DNA from: Prochlorococcus sp. AG-347-J22
GTDB taxonomy: Bacteria > Cyanobacteriota > Cyanobacteriia > PCC-6307 > Cyanobiaceae
Direction: 5' to 3'
Length of the DNA: 64,000 nt
NCBI GenBank assembly: GCA_003279005.1
Contig: QCBY01000007.1
Coordinates: 16,052 to 80,051, forward strand
Both the position numbers and the translations under genes were made by a program. Below are positions 7,375-15,377 of this stretch, piece by piece (positions within the stretch are counted from its first letter, which is position 1; every line of letters begins with the position of its first letter). The notes below the pieces were generated by a model that did not search any database, was not told the origin of the DNA, and saw only the letters and a program-made list of their open reading frames with translations.

Positions 7375-8364
7375 TTATACTTTCCCCTTAATTAAAATAT
7401 TCCCAATTATTTCATCAACTGGCGGCTCATTTATATATAGATCTTCGATATCAAATTTGTTTAGAATCTCTTTTAAGGAAGGTTTAATAAGTTCTTTTTT
7501 TATACTTATTATTATTTCTTTTTGATTTCTACTTTTAATAGTAAATCCTGAATTGCTTAATTCTTTGGCATCTTTATCAGTTTTGCAGACAATTAGGATG
7601 TCTTTGAGAGGCGATATTTTTTTTAATAGTTTATTAAGCTTTCCATCATAGGTAATACATCCTTCGTGAATACATATAACCCTTTTACATAAAGATGTAA
7701 TATCTTTCATGTAATGACTAGTAAGGCAAATTGTTGCATCAGTTTCTTTATTATAAATTTGCAGAAATTTTCTAAGATTTCTTTGAGCATTTATATCTAA
7801 ACCTAATGTGGGTTCATCTAAAAATAAAATATTTGGTTTATGTATTAAAGATGCTAATAATTCTGCTTTCATTCTTTGCCCTAGAGATAGTTTTCGAACA
7901 GGTATAAAAAGCTCCTTATCTATCTCAAGCATATCTGATAACTTTTTAATTCTTCTTTTGGCCTCATATTTTTCAATATCATAAATTGCTGCATTTAAGT
8001 AGAAAGATTCTATTGGAGGAAGATCCCAAATTAGTTGTTGTTTTTGACCCATAATCAAAGTTATATTTTTTAAAAAATTATGCCTTCTTTTATAAGGAAG
8101 ATAACCTGTAACATTTAAATTGCCTGCACTTGGGTAAATCAAACCACAAAGCATTTTCAGAATAGTTGTTTTCCCAGCACCATTAGCCCCTAGAAAGCCA
8201 ACTATTTCCCCTTTTTTGATTTGAAAATTTATATTTTTAATAACCTCGATACTTTTTGTTTCCCTTTTAAAAAAATGCTTAACTGTACCTTTTATTCCAG
8301 GTTCTTTTGAAGAAATATCGAATGATTTTGATAAATCTTCAACCTGAATAATATTTTTTTCCAT
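7375..8364 (-). CDS. ABC exporter ATP-binding protein (COG4586-like)
   Basis: This 329-residue ATPase has Walker A GANGAGKTT (59-67), signature LSLGQRMKAE (159-168) and Walker B ILFLDEPTLG (179-188). The insertion before the ABC core (residues 18-40, with KHFFKRETKSIE) and the C-terminal domain of about 90 residues are typical of COG4586, the ATPase that works with two separate ABC-2 permeases. It drives export across the cytoplasmic membrane; the substrate is not established for this group. It is the first gene of the operon and ATG 8364 is the only sensible start. Confidence 0.88.
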   Translation of the reverse strand: MEKNIIQVEDLSKSFDISSKEPGIKGTVKHFFKRETKSIEVIKNINFQIKKGEIVGFLGANGAGKTTILKMLCGLIYPSAGNLNVTGYLPYKRRHNFLKNITLIMGQKQQLIWDLPPIESFYLNAAIYDIEKYEAKRRIKKLSDMLEIDKELFIPVRKLSLGQRMKAELLASLIHKPNILFLDEPTLGLDINAQRNLRKFLQIYNKETDATICLTSHYMKDITSLCKRVICIHEGCITYDGKLNKLLKKISPLKDILIVCKTDKDAKELSNSGFTIKSRNQKEIIISIKKELIKPSLKEILNKFDIEDLYINEPPVDEIIGNILIKGKV

Positions 8365-8447
8365 ATAAATTAATTGTTCGATTTAATTTTTAATTCTTAT
8401 ATTCTAAAAACTAATTCTCGTTTTTTATACTTTAATATTACCCAAAA

Positions 8448-8831
8448 TCATAAGATATCTTTTACGGAAACAACTAGCCAAGTTATAAAATTAACTGGAT
8501 TTAAAAGTTCATTGAACTTATAGTTGGTTTCATAATTCAGATTTTTAAGATTTCTAGTTACTATATTGTCATTTTTATTTTCTATGTTTTCTATTATATT
8601 TCCTTCTTTATCAAGAATCTGAATTTCATTCTCAAAAAACCATTCTTCTTTCCCATTCGATAATTGTAGTATTACACCTATACCCTTCCCATCAGTGATT
8701 TTAAAGTCAATTATGGTGCATTCTGATGAAGAATTTATCGCCTCAATGGTCTCCTTTGTTAATCTATCTTTTGAGCGATCCAGATTTACTCTAACAGGAT
8801 TCCCAATTTGAACTTTATCTAAAATTGTCAT
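8448..8831 (-). CDS. DUF2862 domain protein (127 aa)
   Basis: Residues 1-75 fit the cyanobacterial DUF2862 domain: VQIGNPVRVNLDRSKDRL at the start and VILQLSNGKEEWFFENEI later, a small beta-rich fold. The last 20 residues (LLNPVNFITWLVVSVKDIL) form a hydrophobic helix that could attach it to a membrane. Function is unknown in the family. It stands between the ABC exporter operon (84 bp downstream) and a 50-aa membrane protein on the same strand. Confidence 0.7.
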   Translation of the reverse strand: MTILDKVQIGNPVRVNLDRSKDRLTKETIEAINSSSECTIIDFKITDGKGIGVILQLSNGKEEWFFENEIQILDKEGNIIENIENKNDNIVTRNLKNLNYETNYKFNELLNPVNFITWLVVSVKDIL

Positions 8832-8900
8832 TTTTTATAGGTTATTATACTTATTTGATTTTTATTATGGTGAAAAATTTTTAAATTTATATTCTTATCT

Positions 8901-9053
8901 TTACTTATTGGTATTTTTAAACACGGCTTCTAAAATTCTTTTTATTGATATTGCTAGTAACCTTAAGAAAACGAAAATTAAACCAAGCCATCCTAATAAT
9001 ACTGAAATAGATAGTAAACTTGAACCAAGATCTCGTTGTAAAAATTTCTCCAT
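8901..9053 (-). CDS. small single-pass membrane protein (50 aa)
   Basis: This 51-codon frame starts at ATG 9053-9051 and ends at TAA 8903-8901. The protein begins MEKFLQRDLGSSLLS, has one membrane span (ISVLLGWLGLIFVFLRLLAI) and a basic tail (KRILEAVFKNTNK). Acidic/polar N-terminus, single helix and basic C-terminal side are coherent for a real small membrane protein. It lies 69 bp upstream of the DUF2862 gene on the same strand. Function not known. Confidence 0.6.
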   Translation of the reverse strand: MEKFLQRDLGSSLLSISVLLGWLGLIFVFLRLLAISIKRILEAVFKNTNK

Positions 9054-9412
9054 TAAGAATTAAATTTTATAATAATTTACCTTAATTTATATTTTAAAAA
9101 TTAGGTGATTAAATATTTATGCTTATAAATTTATTGTAATTATTCCAAATCTTAATCCTAGATTTGATGATTTTATTTCATAGGCTAAGATATAATTACG
9201 GAAACTTATTTTCTTGAATATCTCATTTTATTCTTTCCTAGGAATATTTTTCATCTTAATTGGTTTGTTAGTTCGAATTGATTTTAAATTTATAGTGCAA
9301 AAAGACATCCACTAATTTATTTTTTTTTATCTAATCTTGTAAATTTCCATCAGATAAATAAACTTATTAAAAATCAAATATAAAATTTACGTTTTTGTTA
9401 TTTAAAATTAAA
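9054..9412. other. gene-poor stretch
   Basis: About 360 bp of very A+T-rich DNA between the 50-aa membrane protein gene and the promoter at 9413. Apart from a weak 33-codon candidate gene (9214-9315) I see no coding signal, tRNA, terminator with a U run, or repeat. It probably holds the promoter of the minus-strand 50-aa gene. Confidence 0.5.
9214..9315 (+). CDS. weak candidate 33-aa membrane microprotein
   Basis: A 34-codon frame starts at TTG 9214 and ends at TAA 9313-9315. The peptide begins MNISFYSFLGIFFILIGLLV and continues RIDFKF to end IVQKDIH, so it is one hydrophobic span followed by a charged tail. There is no good Shine-Dalgarno and the start is not ATG. Composition is plausible for a microprotein, but A+T-rich DNA makes such frames by chance. 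Confidence 0.3.
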   Translation: MNISFYSFLGIFFILIGLLVRIDFKFIVQKDIH

Positions 9413-9441
9413 TTGACAAATAAATTTTTAGGATTTATAAC
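9413..9441 (+). promoter_or_regulatory. near-consensus sigma-70 promoter
   Basis: A perfect -35 box TTGACA (9413-9418) is followed after exactly 17 bp by TATAAC (9436-9441), one base from the consensus -10. Transcription would start near 9448, about 17 nt before the ATG of the 57-aa gene at 9465. Perfect -35 boxes are unusual in this genome type, so this should be a strong constitutive promoter. Confidence 0.7.
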
Positions 9442-9464
9442 AACTAAAAATATAAATTAAATTT

Positions 9465-9638
9465 ATGAAAAATGACTTAGAAACCTTTAATTACTTTGTA
9501 GACGATCTTCTTTTTTCGGAAGTTAATTTATTGAAATATGAGCTTGATTTGTTATTGATGCAGTATCTTTTTAATTCGTTTGATCTTGAAGCATTAAATG
9601 ACCTGGATATTCAAAAAAATTTTATTATAGCGGCATAG
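9465..9638 (+). CDS. small acidic hypothetical protein (57 aa)
   Basis: This 58-codon frame starts at ATG 9465 and ends at TAG 9636-9638. The protein is acidic and helical, with a repeating Leu/Asp pattern (DDLLFSEVNLLKYELDLLLM) and few basic residues, and probably forms an amphipathic helical bundle or binds a partner. A strong promoter (TTGACA-17-TATAAC) lies just upstream, which supports expression. I do not recognise a family. Confidence 0.55.
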   Translation: MKNDLETFNYFVDDLLFSEVNLLKYELDLLLMQYLFNSFDLEALNDLDIQKNFIIAA

Positions 9639-9652
9639 AATAAATATAGGTT

Positions 9653-9766
9653 ATGAAGTATTTTTATGAGAAATTCTGGGTCCCTTTTTTTGGTAGAATC
9701 TTGTCAAAGTTTGTTATCTTAATAGAGGGGAAACCACAAAAATTAGAAAAGAATAATAAAAGATAA
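9653..9766 (+). CDS. candidate 37-aa basic microprotein
   Basis: A 38-codon frame starts at ATG 9653, 15 nt after the stop of the 57-aa gene, and ends at TAA 9764-9766. The peptide begins MKYFYEKFWVPFFGRILS and ends with a lysine-rich tail (KPQKLEKNNKR). Aromatic-rich amphipathic start and basic tail suggest membrane-surface binding. It may be co-transcribed with the 57-aa gene. Short length keeps confidence low. Confidence 0.4.
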   Translation: MKYFYEKFWVPFFGRILSKFVILIEGKPQKLEKNNKR

Positions 9767-9913
9767 TTTGAATCGAAATTATAAATTACTTAGTTCATTT
9801 TTAAAGTTTTTATTGAAATATATTGAAAGCAACAAATCATATTTCTTTAGTTTAAAAAATTATGCATGGTTAAAATAAGTAAAGGAATATTGCCTTTACT
9901 AGAATAAGATTCG

Positions 9914-10090
9914 ATGGAAAAAACTTTTTTAAAACCATATACAGTCCATTATAGAAATTTTCAAAATCTTAGATTAGAAAATTGTTTCTATGCACTAGAT
10001 GCTTATGAAGCAAGAACATTAGCTATGGAATTGAATAAATATATACATGAAAACCCTAATAGTATTGATTTAATAAGGTGTGAAAAATAA
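9914..10090 (+). CDS. small hypothetical protein (58 aa)
   Basis: A 59-codon frame starts at ATG 9914 and ends at TAA 10088-10090. The protein begins MEKTFLKPYTVHYRNFQNL and has a helical segment ALDAYEARTLAMELNKYIHE near the C-terminal half. It is soluble with a balanced charge, normal codon use and no long homopolymer, which argues for a real gene. It is convergent with urtE, sharing the hairpin between the two. Function unknown. Confidence 0.55.
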   Translation: MEKTFLKPYTVHYRNFQNLRLENCFYALDAYEARTLAMELNKYIHENPNSIDLIRCEK

Positions 10091-10128
10091 TAAAAAATAA
10101 TTTTTAAAAGTGTAAATTTTATACACTT
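10091..10128 (-). terminator. terminator of the urt operon
   Basis: On the minus strand, a seven-pair stem AAGTGTA/TACACTT (10128-10122 with 10114-10108, loop of 7 nt) overlaps the last codons and stop of urtE and is followed by U-rich sequence (down to 10091). A+T-rich flanks extend the stem. It would end the urtABCDE transcript and, read the other way, could also slow the convergent 58-aa gene transcript. Confidence 0.6.
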
Positions 10129-10829
10129 AAAAATTTATCAATGACTGTCTGGCTTAATTCATTTGTGTTTCCGCTTGCAACGATACCCCCCCTTTGCATT
10201 GCATAGTATCTACTAGCTTGTCTAACAAAGTGTAAATGTTGCTCAACTAATAAAACTCCGATACCAGTTTCCTTAATTATAAGGTTTATGGCGTTTTCAA
10301 TATCTAAAACTATATTTGGTTGTATTCCCTCTGTAGGTTCGTCTAATAATAATAATTGTGGTTTTCCAAGTAGTGCTCTAGCGATAGCTAGTTGTTGTTG
10401 TTGGCCACCACTTAGATCTCCGCCTTTTCGTGAAAGAAAGTCTTTTAAGATCGGAAATAAATCATAAATTAAAGGATCAATTTTTTTATTTTTGGATAAT
10501 CCACCAGGCAATGATTCCATACCTAACATTAAGTTTTCTTCAACAGTCAAATAAGGTATTATTTCTCTACCCTGAGGAACATATGCCATGCCCTTTCTTG
10601 CACGTTGATGTGGAGCTTTTCTATTAATATTTTCTCCAATAAGGAAAATTTCTCCTCTTTTTGGTTTTAATAAGCCTATTAGTGTTTTTAATAATGTGGT
10701 TTTTCCTACGCCATTTCTACCTATCAAACAAACCATTTCACCAGATTTGACGTTCAAATCAACATCTCTGAGAATATGACTCTCTCCATAATAAGTATTT
10801 AATGATTTTACTTCTAATAGACTCTCCAT
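10119..10829 (-). CDS. urtE: urea ABC transporter ATP-binding protein UrtE
   Basis: This 236-residue ATPase of the branched-chain amino acid/urea transporter class (LivF-like) has Walker A GRNGVGKTT (37-45), the PQGREIIPYLTVEENL segment typical of UrtE/LivF (85-100), signature LSGGQQQQL (139-147) and Walker B LLLLDEPTEG (159-168). It pairs with UrtD to power urea import through UrtBC. It is the last gene of urtABCDE, 2 nt after urtD. Assignment to urea rather than amino acids rests on the operon and on adjacent urease. Confidence 0.93.
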   Translation of the reverse strand: MESLLEVKSLNTYYGESHILRDVDLNVKSGEMVCLIGRNGVGKTTLLKTLIGLLKPKRGEIFLIGENINRKAPHQRARKGMAYVPQGREIIPYLTVEENLMLGMESLPGGLSKNKKIDPLIYDLFPILKDFLSRKGGDLSGGQQQQLAIARALLGKPQLLLLDEPTEGIQPNIVLDIENAINLIIKETGIGVLLVEQHLHFVRQASRYYAMQRGGIVASGNTNELSQTVIDKFLSV

Positions 10830-10831
10830 AA

Positions 10832-11587
10832 TTATTCTTCCGGTCTTCCTAAATAAACATCAATAACCTTTTTATCATTCTGAATAGTGTCCATTGTCCC
10901 CTCACATAATACAGTGCCCTGATTTAAAACTGAAACATTACTGTCTAGTCTCCTTATGAATTCCATGTCATGATCAATAACCACTACTGTATTATCTCCT
11001 GATAAAGACTTTAATAAATCTGCTGTTAAATCAGTTTCCTCATCGGTAAGACCGGCAACTGGTTCATCTACGAGCATCAAGTCTGGTTTCTGCCCAACTA
11101 GCATGGCTATCTCTAGCCACTGTTTTTGACCATGGGAAAGTGAACCTGCTTTTGCATTTTTTTTATTTGATAAATTAACAATTTTCATCAAATGATCTAT
11201 TTCTTCAATTTGTTCAGTTTTTATATTTTTATTTATGAGGTTTAAAGGACTTTTAGGAGAACTTACTGATATCTCAAGATTTTCCTTTACTGTCAGATTT
11301 TCAAAAACTCTAGGGCTTTGAAATTTTCTTCCTACTCCAAGGCGTGCAATCTTATGTTCTTTCCTTCCAATTAAAGATTTTCCTTTAAAAAATACATTAC
11401 CTTTATTAGGTTTTACTTTACCTGTTATCACATCAAGAAATGTTGTTTTGCCGGCTCCATTTGGTCCAATTACAGCTCTAAGTTCTCCTTTTTTTAAACT
11501 TAGGTTTAGATCATTTAAAGCTAGAAATCCTTCAAAACTAACCGTTATATTTTCTAGGCTTAGAAGACTTTTAGATTTTTTTTTCAT
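10832..11587 (-). CDS. urtD: urea ABC transporter ATP-binding protein UrtD
   Basis: This 251-residue LivG-like ATPase has Walker A GPNGAGKTT (41-49), signature LSHGQ (150-154; His replaces the usual Gly, common in UrtD) and Walker B LMLVDEPVAG (170-179). VGRKFQSPRVFENLTVKENL (85-104) is the UrtD-type Q-loop region. Its ATG overlaps the urtC stop by 4 nt (ATGA), so translation is coupled. It forms the ATPase heterodimer with UrtE. Confidence 0.93.
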   Translation of the reverse strand: MKKKSKSLLSLENITVSFEGFLALNDLNLSLKKGELRAVIGPNGAGKTTFLDVITGKVKPNKGNVFFKGKSLIGRKEHKIARLGVGRKFQSPRVFENLTVKENLEISVSSPKSPLNLINKNIKTEQIEEIDHLMKIVNLSNKKNAKAGSLSHGQKQWLEIAMLVGQKPDLMLVDEPVAGLTDEETDLTADLLKSLSGDNTVVVIDHDMEFIRRLDSNVSVLNQGTVLCEGTMDTIQNDKKVIDVYLGRPEE

Positions 11588-12717
11588 TTTTTTAAATCCT
11601 CTGCTTCATTGTTAATTTCTAAGCTTGGATATGTTTCAATTTTCCTTTTAAGGCCAAATCTTTGAAGAAGATTTCGTGGCCCTTCTCCTTGAATCCAGCC
11701 TAAAACTCCTTCTGGTAAAGCAGTAACTACTAAAATAAATAAGCCTCCTTGAATAAACATCCAACTGGCTGGTAAAGCCTCACTTACTAAGCTCTTTGCA
11801 TAATTAATAAATACTGCACCTAGTATTGCTCCCAATAATGTACCTCTACCACCAACAGCCACCCAAATAACCATTTCTATTGAAAATGGTACTGTCATAA
11901 ATTGTGGAGATACTATTCCTGACTGAACAGTATATAAAGCTCCTGATATGCCAGCTAATGCGCCAGCTATAGAAAATATTATCGTTTTGAACAAAACAGG
12001 ATTATAGCCTGTAAATCTGACTCTTGGTTCATCATCCCTGATACCTATAAGAATATTTCCAAACCTTCCTTTTACCAACCATTTTGAAAAAAACCATGCA
12101 GCAATAACTAATACTGCTGTTGTCCAGAAAAACATTCTTTGCATTTGTTCTGAACCAACCATTTGTCCAAAAAGTTCTGTAACATCAGTCTTTAATCCAT
12201 TTGTTCCGTTGATCAGTTTTTGTTGCCCATTAAAGAAATTGAAGAATACCAAGAGAGCCGCTTGGGTTAGTATTGAAAAATATACACCTTTTATTCTATT
12301 TCTAAAAACTAAAAATCCTAGCATTCCTGCAACTAATGCTGGTATAACCCAAATTGCAAATAAAGTAAATATTGGGGATCTAAATGGCTCCCAAAAGAAA
12401 GGTAAATTATCAACACCATAAAGACCAAAGAATTCTGGAATGTTGTTTGGAAATTCAGATGAACTTGTTATTTGTAGATACATTGCTGCACAATAACCTC
12501 CAAGGGCAAAAAATATACCTTGTCCCAAGCTAAGCAAACCAGTAAAACCCCAAATAAGATCAACTCCAAGAGCTACTATTGCTAATGATAAATATCTACC
12601 AAGAAGATTTAATCTGAATACAGGAAGTATCGTTGGCGCAGCAATAACAAAAGCAATTATGCCAACCCAAATAATAAAAGTGGTTTTTTTGCTAAGTTTT
12701 AGATTTTTAAATTCCAT
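11584..12717 (-). CDS. urtC: urea ABC transporter permease UrtC
   Basis: This 377-residue LivM-like permease has about nine to ten hydrophobic segments and the family segment LIGIRDDEPRVRFTGYNP (near residues 223-240), which contacts the ATPase, plus SIEMVIWVAVGGRGTLLGA near 282. It forms the membrane channel with UrtB. Its ATG overlaps the urtB stop by one base (TAATG). The C-terminal tail is polar and ends NNEAEDLKK, beyond the last helix. Confidence 0.93.
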   Translation of the reverse strand: MEFKNLKLSKKTTFIIWVGIIAFVIAAPTILPVFRLNLLGRYLSLAIVALGVDLIWGFTGLLSLGQGIFFALGGYCAAMYLQITSSSEFPNNIPEFFGLYGVDNLPFFWEPFRSPIFTLFAIWVIPALVAGMLGFLVFRNRIKGVYFSILTQAALLVFFNFFNGQQKLINGTNGLKTDVTELFGQMVGSEQMQRMFFWTTAVLVIAAWFFSKWLVKGRFGNILIGIRDDEPRVRFTGYNPVLFKTIIFSIAGALAGISGALYTVQSGIVSPQFMTVPFSIEMVIWVAVGGRGTLLGAILGAVFINYAKSLVSEALPASWMFIQGGLFILVVTALPEGVLGWIQGEGPRNLLQRFGLKRKIETYPSLEINNEAEDLKK

Positions 12718-13871
12718 TAGCTTTCAACCATCCTCCCTTTCTGTGGGAATAAACCAGTAGGTTTGAATTGCAAAAATATTACTATCAATGCGAAAATCAT
12801 TACTCTTGCCATACTTGTAGTGGCAAAGAAATTAATTGTATTTGAAAGAGGTAAAGGCATATCGGGCCATATCGACAAGAGGCGACCAGCTCCAATTAAA
12901 TCAGTCATTATACCAATTCCAAAGGAAGCAAAAATTGTACCCAATAAGTTTCCTACACCTCCCAAAACAACCACCATAAAGCATCCAACTATATAGTTTC
13001 CCCCAACATTAGGCCCAACAGATCCTAATAGTGATACAGCAACACCTGCTACTCCTGCCAAACCGGAACCAATTCCGAAAGTAAGGACATCAACTTTTTC
13101 TGTTGAAATCCCAAGACAGTCACTCATTTCTCTATTTTGAGTTACTGCTCTTATTCTCATTCCCCATGCACTTTGATTCAAAAATAAGGTAATTGCTATC
13201 ACAGATATCAACGTAATTATTATTATCATTAATCTTGTTTTTGGGAAGGCTGTTCCAAGGATCTCAACCTGACCTCTCATCCATGCTGGAGCTGTTACAT
13301 CAACATTTCTAGCACTTGCTCTGCTTAATTTGCTAACAGAAGATGAAATTAAATTACCTGTGAGAACCCCTGATAGTGCAGCTATTACCCAAGAGCTGAA
13401 TCTTATATATTTAAAATTTATAGACTCTTTTATTTTTGACGAAAATATCGTTGGTAGAAATAAACCAACTAGGAGACTTATTATCAATCCTGTTCCATAA
13501 GCTAGTGGAACACTGCGAACGAATTGTTGAAGAATCAGGCTTACCCCCCATGTAGCGAGTAAAGTCTCTAACGGGCTACCATATAATTTTCTAATTACAG
13601 TTTTTTCTAAAAGTATTCCGACTACTCCGCTTACAATAAATGCTAGAAAGATTGAAACTATAACGTATGCATTGTAATAAGGTTTTAATAATGGGAGTTT
13701 AAAAATTAGTTGTGTTACGTATGTAGTATAGGCACCTAGCATCATAAGTTCACCGTGAGCAAGGTTAATTACACCCATCAAACCAAATACAATAGCTAAG
13801 CCTAATGCTGCTACAAGTAAAACTGATCCAATCGCTATACCATTAAATAGACTATCAAGAAGCAATTCCAA
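12717..13871 (-). CDS. urtB: urea ABC transporter permease UrtB
   Basis: This 384-residue LivH-like permease has the N-terminal GLMGVINLAHGELMMLGAY segment (about residues 30-48) and the ATPase-contact segment RAVTQNREMSDCLGISTEKV, both typical of UrtB. An internal loop of about 60 residues (KIKESINFKYIRFSS to MRGQVEIL) separates the two halves. It forms the urea pore with UrtC in the cytoplasmic membrane. It lies 82 bp downstream of urtA, with a strong hairpin between them that probably lowers its expression relative to the binding protein. Confidence 0.93.
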   Translation of the reverse strand: MELLLDSLFNGIAIGSVLLVAALGLAIVFGLMGVINLAHGELMMLGAYTTYVTQLIFKLPLLKPYYNAYVIVSIFLAFIVSGVVGILLEKTVIRKLYGSPLETLLATWGVSLILQQFVRSVPLAYGTGLIISLLVGLFLPTIFSSKIKESINFKYIRFSSWVIAALSGVLTGNLISSSVSKLSRASARNVDVTAPAWMRGQVEILGTAFPKTRLMIIIITLISVIAITLFLNQSAWGMRIRAVTQNREMSDCLGISTEKVDVLTFGIGSGLAGVAGVAVSLLGSVGPNVGGNYIVGCFMVVVLGGVGNLLGTIFASFGIGIMTDLIGAGRLLSIWPDMPLPLSNTINFFATTSMARVMIFALIVIFLQFKPTGLFPQKGRMVES

Positions 13872-13904
13872 TTTTTATAAGAAAAAATTATTGTGTATAT
13901 AAGA

Positions 13905-13927
13905 AGAGGAGGCTTAAAGCCTCCTCT
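13905..13927 (-). terminator. stem-loop between urtA and urtB (attenuator or processing hairpin)
   Basis: A perfect nine-pair stem AGAGGAGGC/GCCTCCTCT (13905-13913 with 13919-13927, loop of 5 nt) is the most G+C-rich hairpin near the urt genes. In the minus direction it is followed by TCTTATATAC, not a strong U run, so it likely acts as a partial terminator or 3' stabiliser that keeps urtA mRNA abundant while allowing read-through into urtBCDE. In the plus direction it is followed by six T. Confidence 0.65.
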
Positions 13928-13953
13928 CGATTTTTTAAGAGTAAGCTTTGAAA

Positions 13954-15243
13954 TTAAAGCTTATATCTTTCTCCCTTAGATGGATCAGTCCAGTCGCATG
14001 CATATCCTTTTGAACTTGGTTCAAATTGGTTCCATGCTTGTGGGTATACAACTCCATCAGTTTCTTCCAGTATCTCGAATCCACCTTCTGGCTTGATTAA
14101 ACCAATTCTTACTGTTTGAGCTAGGTGATGGTTAGGCATAACTTCAACTGGTCCTTGAGGGGCGTCAAATGTTTGACCCACAAGAGCTTCTCTTACGGCG
14201 CTGTTCTCAAATGTGCCAGCATCTTCCACAGCTTGTTTCCATAAATAAACCATGTTGTAAGCAGATTCCTGAGGATCAGCAACTACTCTGTCACTTCCAT
14301 ATAAAGCTTTGAAGTCGGCTGCAAATTTCTTTGATTCAGGAGTATCAATAGACATCATGTAGTTCCAAGCACCATAGTGACCTTCTAAAAATTCAGGTCC
14401 AATAGTACTGATTTCTTCCTCTGCAATTGAATAATTCATTACATAATATCCATTGCTTGGAGTAATACCAGCATCCTGTATTTGTTTAAAGAAGGCAACG
14501 TTCTGGTCTCCATTAAGTGTGTTGATAATTACTCCACCGCCAGTTGGTGCTAAAGCTTTCTTTATCTTGGAAATGATAGGAGCAACTTCAGTATTTCCTA
14601 AAGGTAAATAATCTTCGCCTACAACTTTTCCTCCAAGTGATTTAAGTTGTTCTTTGGTAATAGTATTTGATGTTCTTGGGAAAACATAGTCTGAACCAAC
14701 TAAGAAAAATGGTTTTCCAGCGGCAGGAGATCTCTTGAACATGAAGTCAGTTGCTGGTTCTGACTGCTGATTTGGTGAAGCACCAGTGTAGAAGATGTTG
14801 TTTGAACACTCTTGAGCTTCATATTGAATTGGGTAGTAAAGGAAAGCATCTTTCGATTCGTAAACAGGAAGCATTGCTTTTCTACTTGCAGATGTCCATC
14901 CACCAAATACGACGGGCACTCCATCTTGATCGATTAATTTTTTAGATTTCTCTGCAAATGTTGGCCAATCAGAAGCTCCATCTTCAACAATGTATTCGAT
15001 TTTGTAGCTTTTACCACCAACGGTTACTCCGCCGGCTGCATTAATTTCAGCAATAGCCATTTTTTCAGTGTCAACAAGTGTTGATTCAGAAATAGCCATT
15101 GTTCCTGATAGGGAATGTAAAATACCAACAGTTACAGTGTCATCGAAACTTCCGGAAGTGTCTGTTCCTCCTCCGCAGGAAGTTACGGTAACGGCAAGAG
15201 AGGCAGTAGCTAAACCTGCCAAAATACGCCTTGAAATTCTCAT
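13954..15243 (-). CDS. urtA: urea ABC transporter substrate-binding lipoprotein UrtA
   Basis: This is a 429-residue type I periplasmic binding protein. The leader is basic (MRISRRILAG) then hydrophobic, with a lipobox ending at Cys23 (VTSC followed by GGG), so it should be a lipoprotein. The mature part starts with TVGILHSLSGTMAISEST, the ligand-binding opening of UrtA, and has VFGGWTSASRKAMLPVYE (near 114-131). It delivers urea to UrtBC. It is the first urt gene. An NtcA-type site lies 76 bp upstream of the start, consistent with nitrogen-limitation control. Confidence 0.95.
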   Translation of the reverse strand: MRISRRILAGLATASLAVTVTSCGGGTDTSGSFDDTVTVGILHSLSGTMAISESTLVDTEKMAIAEINAAGGVTVGGKSYKIEYIVEDGASDWPTFAEKSKKLIDQDGVPVVFGGWTSASRKAMLPVYESKDAFLYYPIQYEAQECSNNIFYTGASPNQQSEPATDFMFKRSPAAGKPFFLVGSDYVFPRTSNTITKEQLKSLGGKVVGEDYLPLGNTEVAPIISKIKKALAPTGGGVIINTLNGDQNVAFFKQIQDAGITPSNGYYVMNYSIAEEEISTIGPEFLEGHYGAWNYMMSIDTPESKKFAADFKALYGSDRVVADPQESAYNMVYLWKQAVEDAGTFENSAVREALVGQTFDAPQGPVEVMPNHHLAQTVRIGLIKPEGGFEILEETDGVVYPQAWNQFEPSSKGYACDWTDPSKGERYKL

Positions 15244-15291
15244 GAATTCGTTTAAATTAGGTAATTGACCCTCATTAGGGGGATAAAGTAA

Positions 15292-15333
15292 AAGTTATAA
15301 ACGAGTGGGATTTCCTTTTGTATCGCTCGTAAC
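15292..15333 (-). promoter_or_regulatory. NtcA-activated-type promoter of urtA
   Basis: On the minus strand GTTACGAGCGATAC (15333-15320) matches the NtcA consensus GTA-N8-TAC with one mismatch (GTT). A TAN3T -10 element (TAACTT, 15297-15292) lies 22 nt downstream, the spacing expected for class II NtcA activation; TATAAC at 15299-15294 is an overlapping alternative. Transcription would start about 45 nt before the urtA start. Confidence 0.65.
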
Positions 15334-15377
15334 ATTTTGTTGAATCCAAAATAAAACTTTGGATTTTTTTTGTGACT

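Noticed and set aside
15343..15371. Stem-loop with T run in the ureG-urtA gap as a ureG terminator
   Set aside because: The T run follows on the plus strand, but ureG is transcribed on the minus strand, where no U run follows. It may still stabilise the 3' end.
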